From the NCBI GenBank assembly GCA_963845975.1, contig CAWJUD010000001.1:682001-746000 (forward strand): a stretch of 64,000 bases of DNA. Direction: 5' to 3'. The notes below the pieces were generated by a model, which saw only the letters and a list, made by a program, of their open reading frames with translations, had not been told where the DNA came from and did no database searches. Of the stretch, positions 1 through 7,044 are shown piece after piece. Position 1 is the stretch's first letter, and each line of letters starts with the position of its first letter. Both the position numbers and the translations under genes were made by a program. Source of the stretch: JBEKIK01 sp963845975 (GTDB taxonomy: Bacteria > Planctomycetota > Planctomycetia > Pirellulales > Thermoguttaceae).

Positions 1-1
1 C

Positions 2-211
2 CAACAAGCCAAAGAAAAAAAAGACGCCGAAGATGAAGCCGCTCGCTGGCGAACCTGGAAGGATACAACGGGCAATTTTTCTACCAGGGCGCGATTCTCG
101 GGGGTAATCAGCGGAAAAGTAAATCTCAAAAAAGAAGATGGACAAACGATTTCGATTCCCCTGGAAAATTTAAGCAAGGAAGACCAGGACTGGATCAAAA
201 AGAGAAAATAA
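2..211 (+). CDS. SHD1-domain protein, C-terminal fragment
   Basis: This is the 3' end of a gene that starts left of the window; 69 codons are visible before a TAA stop. A charged Lys/Glu/Ala-rich linker (about residues 1-17) is followed by a domain beginning RTWKDTTGNFSTRARF and ending SKEDQDWIKKRK. That pattern (RxW, one strand with FxxxARF, then KVxLKKEDG and IPLxxLSxxDQxWI) is the SLA1 homology domain 1 form that planctomycetes attach to the C-terminus of many secreted or membrane proteins. Its role there is not established; it is probably a protein-protein or peptide-binding module. Nothing can be said about the rest of the protein. The domain is the first taxonomic clue in the window. 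Confidence 0.75.
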   Translation, partial: QQAKEKKDAEDEAARWRTWKDTTGNFSTRARFSGVISGKVNLKKEDGQTISIPLENLSKEDQDWIKKRK

Positions 212-351
212 TCCTAATTCGACGGCCGGGTAGAATATCGGTCGTCAAATAATCCGGGCTTTTAGGTCTTCCATGCCACGCATCGAATCGGCCTTACTGC
301 TTATCGTATGTTTCGTTCCTCGGCCGTCGAATGATTGCCGAGTCCTATTAT

Positions 352-1272
352 CTATTCCAGACGCATCAAAAAGTAGTCTATGTCGTCTTCTTCTCTTGAA
401 TAATGAATCCGGGTAGTCTTTCTGATAGTTGCAGTATATTTTTTTGGAAATTCTCTTGGGTGATCGCGGCTTATCGCATCTTCAAACTTACCCCGAATAT
501 CTTCGCCTTCCTCAGGACGAAAATGGAATTTTATAGGCTGCATATCAAACCCTATTAACTCGCCTCTTATAACAACTTCCTCAGTAAATTCATCACCTGT
601 TCGATCTATTGTTTCTTGCAAAACTTTCATCTCTGGTGATTGAACCAGCAAACTTGAGCGAATGTCCCGATTGCGTCTCCATTCGATGTCAGCACCGAGT
701 TCGCTTTTAACATGGTCATTAGCCCACTTATACAAAGCGCGAATTGATGCTAACCCATATTGTCGGGAATAAAGTTTTATATTTTCTGGCTCTGCTGTTT
801 TTGCCATTTTGAAAACGACATTAATGGTTTCATCTAAGTCAGATTCGATGGACAATAACCGTTCGTTTGGTATTGTGAGAACCACGCCAACCGAACCTGG
901 GTAAAAGTAACCGAGGCCAAATGCAGTTTTTTGGACTACGTCAGCAGTGATTCTGGCACGTTCTTTAGGTCCAGTTTTGATGGAATCATAAACAACAGTG
1001 ATTAAAGATTGAAAATTACTCAGGACATTAGATATGGCTGATATTGTTGGCTGTGCGATATTTGTAAAAATCCGATATGCGCATACGTCGATTCCCGCTT
1101 TGTTAGTTGCCGCCATGAATTCTGCTTCTAATTCATGCTTATGTTTCTCTAGAGACTTTAATTGAGTCAAAAGAGAATAAGACTGAGGCTCTGTTGCAAG
1201 TGCCCCACTAAATTTGACAATTGCAGCAGTAGTATCCTGCAATTGTTCAGAGATTGTTTGCAAGTAGTTCAT
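352..1272 (-). CDS. Hypothetical protein, partner of DUF6932-type nucleotidyltransferase
   Basis: A 306-residue protein I do not recognise. Residues 1-60 look alpha-helical and coiled (LQTISEQLQD, LKSLEKHKHELEAEF). The middle carries a small-residue stretch (FGLGYFYPGSVGVVLTIP) and a helical region. The last 80 residues look beta-rich, with EVVIRGELIGFD, HFRPEEGEDIRGKFED and YTATIRKTTRIHYSREEDD, which resembles a small barrel or ligand-binding fold. There is no signal peptide or membrane segment. The start codon lies only 3 bases after the stop of the upstream nucleotidyltransferase-like gene, so the two are almost certainly cotranscribed and probably act together. The gene is AT-rich compared with the core genes nearby, which suggests transfer. 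A toxin-antitoxin or defence role is only an inference from the partner. Confidence 0.6.
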   Translation of the reverse strand: MNYLQTISEQLQDTTAAIVKFSGALATEPQSYSLLTQLKSLEKHKHELEAEFMAATNKAGIDVCAYRIFTNIAQPTISAISNVLSNFQSLITVVYDSIKTGPKERARITADVVQKTAFGLGYFYPGSVGVVLTIPNERLLSIESDLDETINVVFKMAKTAEPENIKLYSRQYGLASIRALYKWANDHVKSELGADIEWRRNRDIRSSLLVQSPEMKVLQETIDRTGDEFTEEVVIRGELIGFDMQPIKFHFRPEEGEDIRGKFEDAISRDHPREFPKKYTATIRKTTRIHYSREEDDIDYFLMRLE

Positions 1273-1275
1273 AGT

Positions 1276-1776
1276 TCACCCTTCCCACAATTTTATTATC
1301 GCTATTCCCTTCGGTTCATCTTTACGCGAAAATCCCCATTGCTTCATCCAATATACATAACTATATTCTCCGTCCCAGTATGCCGGATGGTCGGATGGAT
1401 ATTCAATAAAATAAAAAATGTGACATTGAATTGCAGACTTTAAATCAGTATGGAAATATTCAATTACTTCCCGTTGGGTAGGGGTTGAGTTATCTAAAAA
1501 TATTGAATTTGTTCGATAAAGTACATCAATGTCACTTGGATCAATTTTTTCGGTTAAGAAGCTACCGTCTATCCAAAGTTCTCCGACCATCTGATTTTGT
1601 ATTAGAAGGTCGTAGACACACCTAAAACCTTTCATAATTATGAGCCGAGAGGTTGAGAGTGGAAAACGGCCCACGGTTAGCTCTTCTAATTGGTCGATTG
1701 TGAAATTGTGTCTGCCTATTTGCAATAAAGGTGGAAATTCGGGCTTTTCGGACGGTAAGGGCGATAAGGGGTCCAT
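1276..1776 (-). CDS. Nucleotidyltransferase-like protein (DUF6932 type)
   Basis: A 166-residue protein with the signature of the minimal nucleotidyltransferase fold: GSFLTEKIDPSDID, a Gly-Ser followed by a spacer and a D-x-D pair (about residues 69-82). The order of elements and the ELWIDGSF strand match the family annotated as DUF6932, a nucleotidyltransferase-like group often found in accessory DNA. The C-terminal half has aromatic strands (CHIFYFIEYPSDHPAYWDGEYSYVYWMKQWGF). It is the first gene of a two-gene operon with a 3-base gap to its partner. Related minimal nucleotidyltransferases act as antitoxins (MNT of HEPN-MNT) or as toxins modifying tRNA, so either role is possible. The partner is not a visible HEPN protein: no RxxxxH motif stands out in it. 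Confidence 0.6.
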   Translation of the reverse strand: MDPLSPLPSEKPEFPPLLQIGRHNFTIDQLEELTVGRFPLSTSRLIIMKGFRCVYDLLIQNQMVGELWIDGSFLTEKIDPSDIDVLYRTNSIFLDNSTPTQREVIEYFHTDLKSAIQCHIFYFIEYPSDHPAYWDGEYSYVYWMKQWGFSRKDEPKGIAIIKLWEG

Positions 1777-1993
1777 AACTCATAATGGTACCCTCATATA
1801 AGTATATGCGTCAACATGGATACTCTGTACTATTTCACACTCCGAGCTACCAGCGCCAGTGTCTCACTCAAGTGCCACAAAACACATATAATTTCTGTAT
1901 CCGGGGACGTTTATTGCATCTTCTATGAAAAACGACCTTCCAGTTTTGCGCCTGTTGCGTTCAAACGGCTCGGGTCGATATAAAATACCTTTC

Positions 1994-2032
1994 AAAAAAC
2001 CCGGACCGCGAAAGAAGTCACACGGTCCGGGT
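1994..2032 (-). terminator. Rho-independent terminator after capsid remnant
   Basis: Read on the minus strand, a perfect 10-bp stem ACCCGGACCG/CGGTCCGGGT with a 14-base loop is followed directly by a run of six T. It starts 28 bases after the stop codon of the capsid remnant, in the same direction. It is one of the cleanest intrinsic terminators in the window and probably belongs to the former phage structural operon. Confidence 0.85.
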
Positions 2033-2059
2033 CGCGTTCTACTAACACGAAAGGAAAAT

Positions 2060-2385
2060 TTATGCTTCGCCCTTTGAGTAAACCGCGCCGCGGGGGTCAA
2101 TCTGGCATACGCCAAAGTCAAAATATGCACGCCACAATAACCCCAACATGTCCGGCTCTTGCGGCGTTTGTTCGACTATCGGGTTTTGTGCGCCGTTTAA
2201 ATACGCGATACCAAAGGCCGCAACGTCGCCCGGGTCGCCAAATAAGTACCATTGCTTAAACTCCTTGTTTCGAAATTGTTGTAATAGATTGACTGCCGAA
2301 CAGGTATTCGACCGCCGAAGTGCGGAAGAACTTTACCGCATTTTCGCAGCCGAGTATGGCGTTGTCAATCCTGATACGTCATACT
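2060..2385 (-). pseudogene. Phage major capsid protein, C-terminal remnant
   Basis: Two minus-strand pieces join across a one-base insertion near 2257. The upstream piece reads NAILGCENAVKFFRTS then VEYLFGSQSITTISKQ. The downstream piece reads KQWYLFGDPGDVAAFGIAYL and ends FGVCQIDPRGAVYSKGEA. The WYLFGDP and FGVxxIDPRG motifs are typical of the C-terminus of phage major head proteins of the gpT/prohead-fusion kind. Upstream of about 2385 the match is lost and stops appear, so only a quarter or less of the capsid gene remains. It is followed by a strong terminator. This is a prophage scar; no other phage gene was recognised beside it. Confidence 0.6.
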
Positions 2386-2629
2386 GTGAAATGGGTTGCC
2401 GCGGATCCCCAAAGCGCCCGTCGCTGCAATAAACGGCGGCTGCTCGAATGCGGTTCTCTTGGAATCGTACCGGACTTTCGTAAACGGTAAACTTGTCTGG
2501 GGTATTCATGTTGCCGGACCACATGCCCAACGAGGCGCCTGTCCGACGCCGCCCCGACATCTGTGAGGCAACATTATACTACCACTTCGCTGCCACCCAC
2601 ACCACGCCCAGCGTCAAGCCGCGCAGGAT

Positions 2630-2748
2630 ATTGAAACAGGGGCGCAGCTAGTATCGACAATTTGGTGTAAGTGATGGTAGATTTTTCTCCATACCAAGAC
2701 GAGCATGAGTGACGCCCGTCATAAAATTAGCTACAGCCCCGTTTCAAT
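2630..2748. repeat. Palindromic repeat family A, copy 1
   Basis: Long imperfect palindrome. The left arm is ATTGAAACAGGGGCGCAGCTA, split here as ATTGAAAC plus AGGGGCGCAGCTA; the right arm is TTAGCTACAGCCCC plus GTTTCAAT. The interior holds GTATCGACAATTTGGTGTAA, a degraded form of the core found in the other copies (26297-26393, 27039-27128, 27845-27930). The right end continues as ATCCCTAGG, the exact reverse complement of the left end of copy 3. The TAG stop of the GT2 gene at 2751-2753 lies in this terminal sequence. Confidence 0.8.
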
Positions 2749-2750
2749 CC

Positions 2751-3824
2751 CTAGGCTGCAGGTTTATCGGAAATTCGGTGCCGAAAAGCGTTTCGATCAT
2801 TTAGCCTGACACTATCGTCCAAAGGGAATTCCCCGCCTGATAAGATGCTATTTTGTTCCTTAGGTGTGACCTGTCCGACCAGGGCAAGGCGACTGTTGCA
2901 GAAGGTGCGAACGACAAACTGGGGTTTGTGGTTTATGTTTAAATGCAAGCGGCCCAGATACTCTCCATGAATGCCCAGAGCGAGAAGTTGGAGGCCGCCG
3001 AGAATGAGAACGGCTACTATGATCGAGGCGTAGCCAGGCACTGAGATACGCGAAAACAAAGACATAGCCAGATAGTAAGCGCCTGTTGCAAGGCCGGCGA
3101 AAGCCGCGAGTATTCCTGTTAAAGACACGATCTGCAGCGGGATGAGCGAGAAGTTAGTGAACAGATTAAAAGCCAACACAACGAGCTTTCGAAGCGAGTA
3201 GCCGGAGCGGCCGACCGACCGTGCGCGATGATCGACTTCGACTTGCTGAATTCGTTGCGTGTTCCAGGCCAATAGGCCGTCGACGTACGTGTAGTTCAAC
3301 GAGTAAGTGAGGATCGCGTCGATAACCTCCCTGCGAATAATGCGGAAAGGCGAGGGCTGAACGCTGCTTCGGAATACAATGCGATAGAAGGCCCCTACAA
3401 GCGCAGAACCAGCGCTCCTCCACCACTTATGCTGCTTCTGATGAGGTATACCATAGACTACGTCGGCCTGGTTTTGCTCGATGGCCTCGAGCAGTTTGGG
3501 TATTTCTTCGGGCGGATTCTGCAGGTCGTCATCCATGGTGATCACGTATTTGCCCCGCGCATGCCGGAAGCCGCACATCAATGCGTTGTGTTGCCCAAAA
3601 TTACGCATGAGTTGAATAGCGACGATCGACTCGGGATATTCCGTCTGCAATTCACCGAGCACTCTCCAAGAGTCATCTGGGCTGCCGTCCTCGACAAAAA
3701 CGATTTCATGCCGCGGCGTAATTGCTTTCAACACGGGCAGCAGGCGATCGACCAACTGCCTAAGAGTCTTGGCCGAGTTGTAAACAGGAATGACAACGGA
3801 TATGTCCAGTTCAGTTGCGATCAT
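2751..3824 (-). CDS. GT2 family glycosyltransferase, membrane anchored
   Basis: A 357-residue transferase of the DPM1/ArnC/GtrB kind. Residues 7-16 (DISVVIPVYN) open the GT-A fold; ITMDDDLQNPPEEI with D98-D100 is the metal and nucleotide-sugar site. Two transmembrane helices follow at about 232-258 and 268-290, ending in LGRLHLNINHKPQFVV, the usual arrangement of enzymes that load a sugar on a polyprenyl phosphate at the inner membrane. ATG is preceded by AAGGAAAA. It is the most distal gene of the leftward amino-sugar operon, 42 bases beyond the reductase, and would place the sugar on a lipid carrier or transfer it onward. The exact sugar is unknown. The tail beyond residue 310 is poorly conserved, and the stop codon falls at the edge of a palindromic repeat. 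Confidence 0.85.
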   Translation of the reverse strand: MIATELDISVVIPVYNSAKTLRQLVDRLLPVLKAITPRHEIVFVEDGSPDDSWRVLGELQTEYPESIVAIQLMRNFGQHNALMCGFRHARGKYVITMDDDLQNPPEEIPKLLEAIEQNQADVVYGIPHQKQHKWWRSAGSALVGAFYRIVFRSSVQPSPFRIIRREVIDAILTYSLNYTYVDGLLAWNTQRIQQVEVDHRARSVGRSGYSLRKLVVLAFNLFTNFSLIPLQIVSLTGILAAFAGLATGAYYLAMSLFSRISVPGYASIIVAVLILGGLQLLALGIHGEYLGRLHLNINHKPQFVVRTFCNSRLALVGQVTPKEQNSILSGGEFPLDDSVRLNDRNAFRHRISDKPAA

Positions 3825-3866
3825 AGCTTGTGTTTTCCTTTCATGGCGTCTGGAAAGTTGGGTGCG

Positions 3867-4615
3867 TCAGGCCGAAAATCCACCATCTATCACCAGGGTT
3901 TGTCCGGTAATCCATGCCGCGTCGTCACTGCCGAGGAAGGCAACGCCGCGGGCGATGTCTTGCGGCGAACCGAGTCCCAGTGGATACGACGCCTCCAGGT
4001 CCGCTACTTGTTCGGGACTAAGCTTGTCGAACATTCGTTTGGTCATTTCCGTTCTGACCAGTCCAGGAGCAACGACATTGGCGCGGATTTTTCGGGCAGC
4101 AAGTTCCTTGGCCAGACTTCGCGTCAGGGCAATAACGGCTCCTTTGCTTGCCGCATAGGCGCCCAAGCCCGGCGCACGACCATCCCAGCCACTGAAGCAA
4201 TGTTTACAATCGCGCTTCCGGCCTTCAATAAAGGCAAGAGACTTCGCGTCACCTCGGCCAGACCGATCAGATTGATCTCAATCAAGTCGCGGAAGTCCTG
4301 GGACCGGGAGACCTGGAACGGTTTGAGGAGTTCACGTCCAGCATTGTTGATCAGCAAGTGGATCAGGCCGAAGCGGTCTTCAACTTGTTTTGCGAGCGAC
4401 TTGATGGCGGATGGATCGGTTACATCACAAGACATGGCGCTTGCCATGCCGCCTGAGGCAGCGATTTCCCCGGCCAACGCCGTTAGGCAGTCCTGGCGTC
4501 GAGCGACGAGGAGAACATGCGCGTCGCGTCGCGCCAGTTCCCGGGCGATTTCCATGCCGATGCCTCCCGAGGCTCCTGTAACCAGAGCGATTTTGTCTTG
4601 GTACTGTCCCGCCAT
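3867..4615 (-). CDS. SDR family oxidoreductase (3-oxoacyl-ACP reductase type), frameshifted
   Basis: Classical short-chain dehydrogenase in two frames. The N-terminal part (4615 down to about 4165) has the NAD(P) motif TGASGGIG, the LLINNAG segment and NIASVAG with the active-site serine. The C-terminal part (about 4165 to 3867) starts GLGAYAASKGA with the Tyr-x-x-x-Lys pair and ends TLVIDGGFSA, as FabG-type reductases do. One base appears to be missing near 4165, in a run of C and G. Joined, the protein would be about 249 residues, normal for the family. ATG at 4615 lies 7 bases after the ketoacyl synthase stop. In context it would reduce a 3-oxoacyl-ACP to 3-hydroxyacyl-ACP, as VioR does in viosamine islands. 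It is either a decayed gene or an assembly error. Confidence 0.8.
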
Positions 4616-4622
4616 CGTCCAA

Positions 4623-5639
4623 TTACCCCCATATGATGTCGCAGAGGCCCCAGGAATAACCGACACCGAATCCCGCCAGCAGCAATTGGTGTCCGGTGAG
4701 TATCCGGCCGGACTCGACCGCGCGCTGAATGGCGATGGGAATGCTTGCCGAAACGGTATTGCCCACGTCCTCCACGTCGATTATCATTTTATCGGCGGGA
4801 ATCTTACTGCGGCGGGCCAGTTGTTCGAGCATGTACTTGTTCGCCTGATGATAGACGAACCAATTGATATTGTCGGACGATATTTTTGATTTTTCCAAAA
4901 GCGCATCCAACATTCGGGGCATGGTGCTGATGGCGAAAGCGAACATGGCCGGGCCGTCCATAAACAGATTCGCTCTTGAGCGCGTGCAGCCCGAGTTGTC
5001 CGTTGTTTCCCGCAAGACTTCGTTTGATCGGGGTGTGCGCATCGCCCCGCCGGGTACGATCAGTTTATCCCCGCCTGCCCCGTCGGTGCCCACGACAAAA
5101 TTGCCGATCCGCGCCGGGCCACTAGTCATGCCGATCAATGTGGCAGCGGCGCCGTCACCGAAGAGCGTGCGAACGGTCCGATCGCGGGGATGGATGAACT
5201 TGCTGTACGTGTCGGCGGTGATCAGGAGGACATAGCGGGCAAAATTGCCTTGCACGAGGGCTTTGGCAATCTGCAGGCCGTAGACGAAGCCTGAGCAGCC
5301 AAGGTTGTAGTCAAAAGCTCCCACCTGTTTGCACAGACCAAGCTTGTGTTGCAGAACGCATGCGCTGGGCGGCAAAAAGTAATCCGGGCTTTGGGAGCAG
5401 TGGATGATGTAGTCGATTTCTCCGGGCGCCACGGGCGAACTCTGGAGCAAATCAAGTGCTGCCTGGTACGCCAAATCGCTTGCAGTTTCCCCGTCGGCTG
5501 CGATGTGTCTGGCGGAAATACCCGACTTCGCGTAAATGTCCGCCATTCGCCAATCGGGATTTTCTCGGTGCAGATCGTCATTGGTCTCGATTCGCGAGGG
5601 GAGACGATAACGGATGGCGATGATGCCGACGTCCATCAT
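4623..5639 (-). CDS. 3-oxoacyl-ACP synthase III family protein (FabH-like)
   Basis: A 338-residue thiolase-fold condensing enzyme. The catalytic triad is visible: Cys115 in NLGCSGFVYG, His in VYHQAN (about residue 259) and Asn in VGNTVSASIP (about 289). The length and the GFGVGYSWG C-terminal strand fit KAS III. It condenses an acyl-CoA starter with malonyl-ACP. Its start codon overlaps the stop of the acyl carrier protein gene by one base (TAATG on the minus strand), so the two are translationally coupled. With the dedicated ACP and reductase, it probably makes a 3-oxo short acyl chain for an amino sugar, like VioS of Pseudomonas syringae, rather than starting membrane fatty acids. The substrate is inferred from context. 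Confidence 0.88.
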   Translation of the reverse strand: MMDVGIIAIRYRLPSRIETNDDLHRENPDWRMADIYAKSGISARHIAADGETASDLAYQAALDLLQSSPVAPGEIDYIIHCSQSPDYFLPPSACVLQHKLGLCKQVGAFDYNLGCSGFVYGLQIAKALVQGNFARYVLLITADTYSKFIHPRDRTVRTLFGDGAAATLIGMTSGPARIGNFVVGTDGAGGDKLIVPGGAMRTPRSNEVLRETTDNSGCTRSRANLFMDGPAMFAFAISTMPRMLDALLEKSKISSDNINWFVYHQANKYMLEQLARRSKIPADKMIIDVEDVGNTVSASIPIAIQRAVESGRILTGHQLLLAGFGVGYSWGLCDIIWG

Positions 5640-5878
5640 TATGTCTCCATCGCATGCATTGCCTGCAACCGCGCCGCCAGTTCTCCGAGCGAACTGAAGT
5701 TCCGCATATCGGCGTTATCTACGGGGACGTGCAACGCCTCGTCAATAATCGAGATAATCGCCAGGTGTCCGACGGAGTCCCATTCCTCCACGGTAGCGGG
5801 GGTGTCATCCAGCGACAGGCTGTCGGGGGCTCTCCCCAGCGCCTCACACACAAGATTCAAGTATTCCGCAGTTTTCAT
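5639..5878 (-). CDS. Acyl carrier protein
   Basis: A 79-residue carrier protein. The phosphopantetheine site is Ser35 in WDSVGHLAIIS, with the usual acidic helices around it. I chose ATG at 5878 because AGGGAG stands 8 bases upstream and translation from there gives the standard ACP length; a longer reading to 5956 would add a non-homologous Arg/His-rich leader overlapping the upstream gene. The stop overlaps the KAS III start by one base. It carries the growing acyl chain between the neighbouring synthase, reductase and acyltransferase. A dedicated ACP separate from the housekeeping acpP supports a specialised pathway here. Confidence 0.88.
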   Translation of the reverse strand: MKTAEYLNLVCEALGRAPDSLSLDDTPATVEEWDSVGHLAIISIIDEALHVPVDNADMRNFSSLGELAARLQAMHAMET

Positions 5879-5892
5879 GATTGGCTCCCTGA

Positions 5893-6750
5893 TTAGTGCA
5901 TGTTGCATATGATTGGCGACGACTCGATCCATGCCGGGGCATCGGGGGTGTGCCAATGGAAGATTAGTCGGGGTTTGGAAAAACGAAAGCCGAACGTAGT
6001 ATATATGTCTAGCACAGCCGTATTGGCAGCAGATATTTTGGCGGTCACGCGGCGCACTCCGCAGTTGCGCAGCGCGTGCAATGCGTTAAGATACAGCTCA
6101 TACCCCCGGCCGCCGGTTGAAATGCGCGGGTCGATCGCCGCCAAGCGCAGGTCGCCCAAGTCGCCGCGCACCACCAGATGGAAAAAACCGCTGACCTCGC
6201 CGGGCTGTCCCAAAATAAACATCCGATCGCCGCCGTCGGGGGTGGTAAAGGCGTTTTTTACCCAATGCACATACCGGCGACGTGCGAGCACCGCCGGAAA
6301 ACAGGGATCCGTGTGATAACGACCGAATTGGAACGCCGTATCGGCAATGCGTTCTACCTCGGCCAAATCTTGACTTTGCATGGAACGAAAAGACAGCGTG
6401 GGTTTAGGCAAAGTCGCCTTATGAAGTCGAGCCAACGTTGCCTGAAGGGTCGTATCGACCAGCATGAAGTTGGATGAATACAAGAGCCCTGCTGCCTTCC
6501 GATCGGTTGGCCCGGCATCGCACGACAGTAGCTGCACACGCTGGCGCCGGGTCCATTGTCGAACGCCGTCCCCCCACGCTTGTCGATTTTCCCAAAGGAA
6601 TTGCACATCCCCTAGCCGATAATCGGCAACGGCAAAGCCAAAAATTTCGGCGTCCCAAGGGAGCACAGCGACACTCCCAAAACGGTCGTCGTCAGGGAGC
6701 AGGGGCTCGTAAACGCGTTCGAATGGAGGCAACGGCGCGAGCAGGCTCAT
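5893..6750 (-). CDS. GNAT N-acyltransferase, WecD/RffC-like
   Basis: A 285-residue protein with a C-terminal GNAT domain (about residues 115-260). The acyl-donor region reads AAIDPRISTGGRGYELYLNAL, where the usual Q/RxxGxG/A loop appears as STGGRGYEL, followed by VRRVTAKISAANTAVLDIYTTFGFR, the typical Asn-Tyr end of the fold. The N-terminal half (VAVLPWDAEIFGFAVADYRLGD) matches dTDP-4-amino-sugar acetyltransferases such as WecD. It lies downstream of a WecE-type aminotransferase, the same pairing as in E. coli, so it should N-acylate the 4-amino sugar. With its own ACP and KAS III just downstream, the donor may be a 3-hydroxyacyl-ACP rather than acetyl-CoA. Its ATG overlaps the stop of the aminotransferase remnant (ATGA). 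Confidence 0.82.
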   Translation of the reverse strand: MSLLAPLPPFERVYEPLLPDDDRFGSVAVLPWDAEIFGFAVADYRLGDVQFLWENRQAWGDGVRQWTRRQRVQLLSCDAGPTDRKAAGLLYSSNFMLVDTTLQATLARLHKATLPKPTLSFRSMQSQDLAEVERIADTAFQFGRYHTDPCFPAVLARRRYVHWVKNAFTTPDGGDRMFILGQPGEVSGFFHLVVRGDLGDLRLAAIDPRISTGGRGYELYLNALHALRNCGVRRVTAKISAANTAVLDIYTTFGFRFSKPRLIFHWHTPDAPAWIESSPIICNMH

Positions 6751-7035
6751 CGGTGTCGCTCCTTGGCGACCGCCGCCGGTTGCGAGCAGCCCGTCGCCTG
6801 GATTTTGATGAATGTCCGCACATTCACAATCACGCGAGTTTGTTCTTCTTCCATAATGTCGTAATAGAGCGGCAGTCGCAAAAGGCGGCCTCTGATGTCA
6901 CTCGTGAAACGATTCGGCAATTCCGGTCTCACTGAAAGCGAAAACCTGGGGGCGGGATGAATCGGCGCAGCCAATCGCCGCTCGAAGCGATTGCAGAATT
7001 TATTTCTATCGCAATGCAGAGGAAACATGTAAGCC
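6747..7035 (-). pseudogene. C-terminal remnant of a second WecE-type aminotransferase
   Basis: The minus strand reads AYMFPLHC, then a degraded stretch, then RGRLLRLPLYYDIMEEEQTR followed by VIVNVRTFIKI. This parallels the C-terminus of the intact aminotransferase just upstream (VFHYVPLH and SSRLLRLPFYYEISAEEQLR). About 90 codons of recognisable sequence survive and nothing of the PLP domain. The end of the fragment overlaps the GNAT start by ATGA, so the original operon probably had this aminotransferase directly before the GNAT gene, and the intact copy replaced it by recombination or duplication. No product with a known function is expected. Confidence 0.65.
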
Positions 7036-7044
7036 ATAGTGCAA

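Noticed and set aside
1864..2130. Minus-strand open frame over the terminator
   Set aside because: It runs out of the capsid remnant in the wrong frame and through the terminator hairpin; not a gene.
3429..4889. Long plus-strand open frame of 486 codons opposite the GT2, SDR and KAS III genes
   Set aside because: It overlaps three well-supported minus-strand genes, has no family signature, and its composition is that of an antisense shadow.
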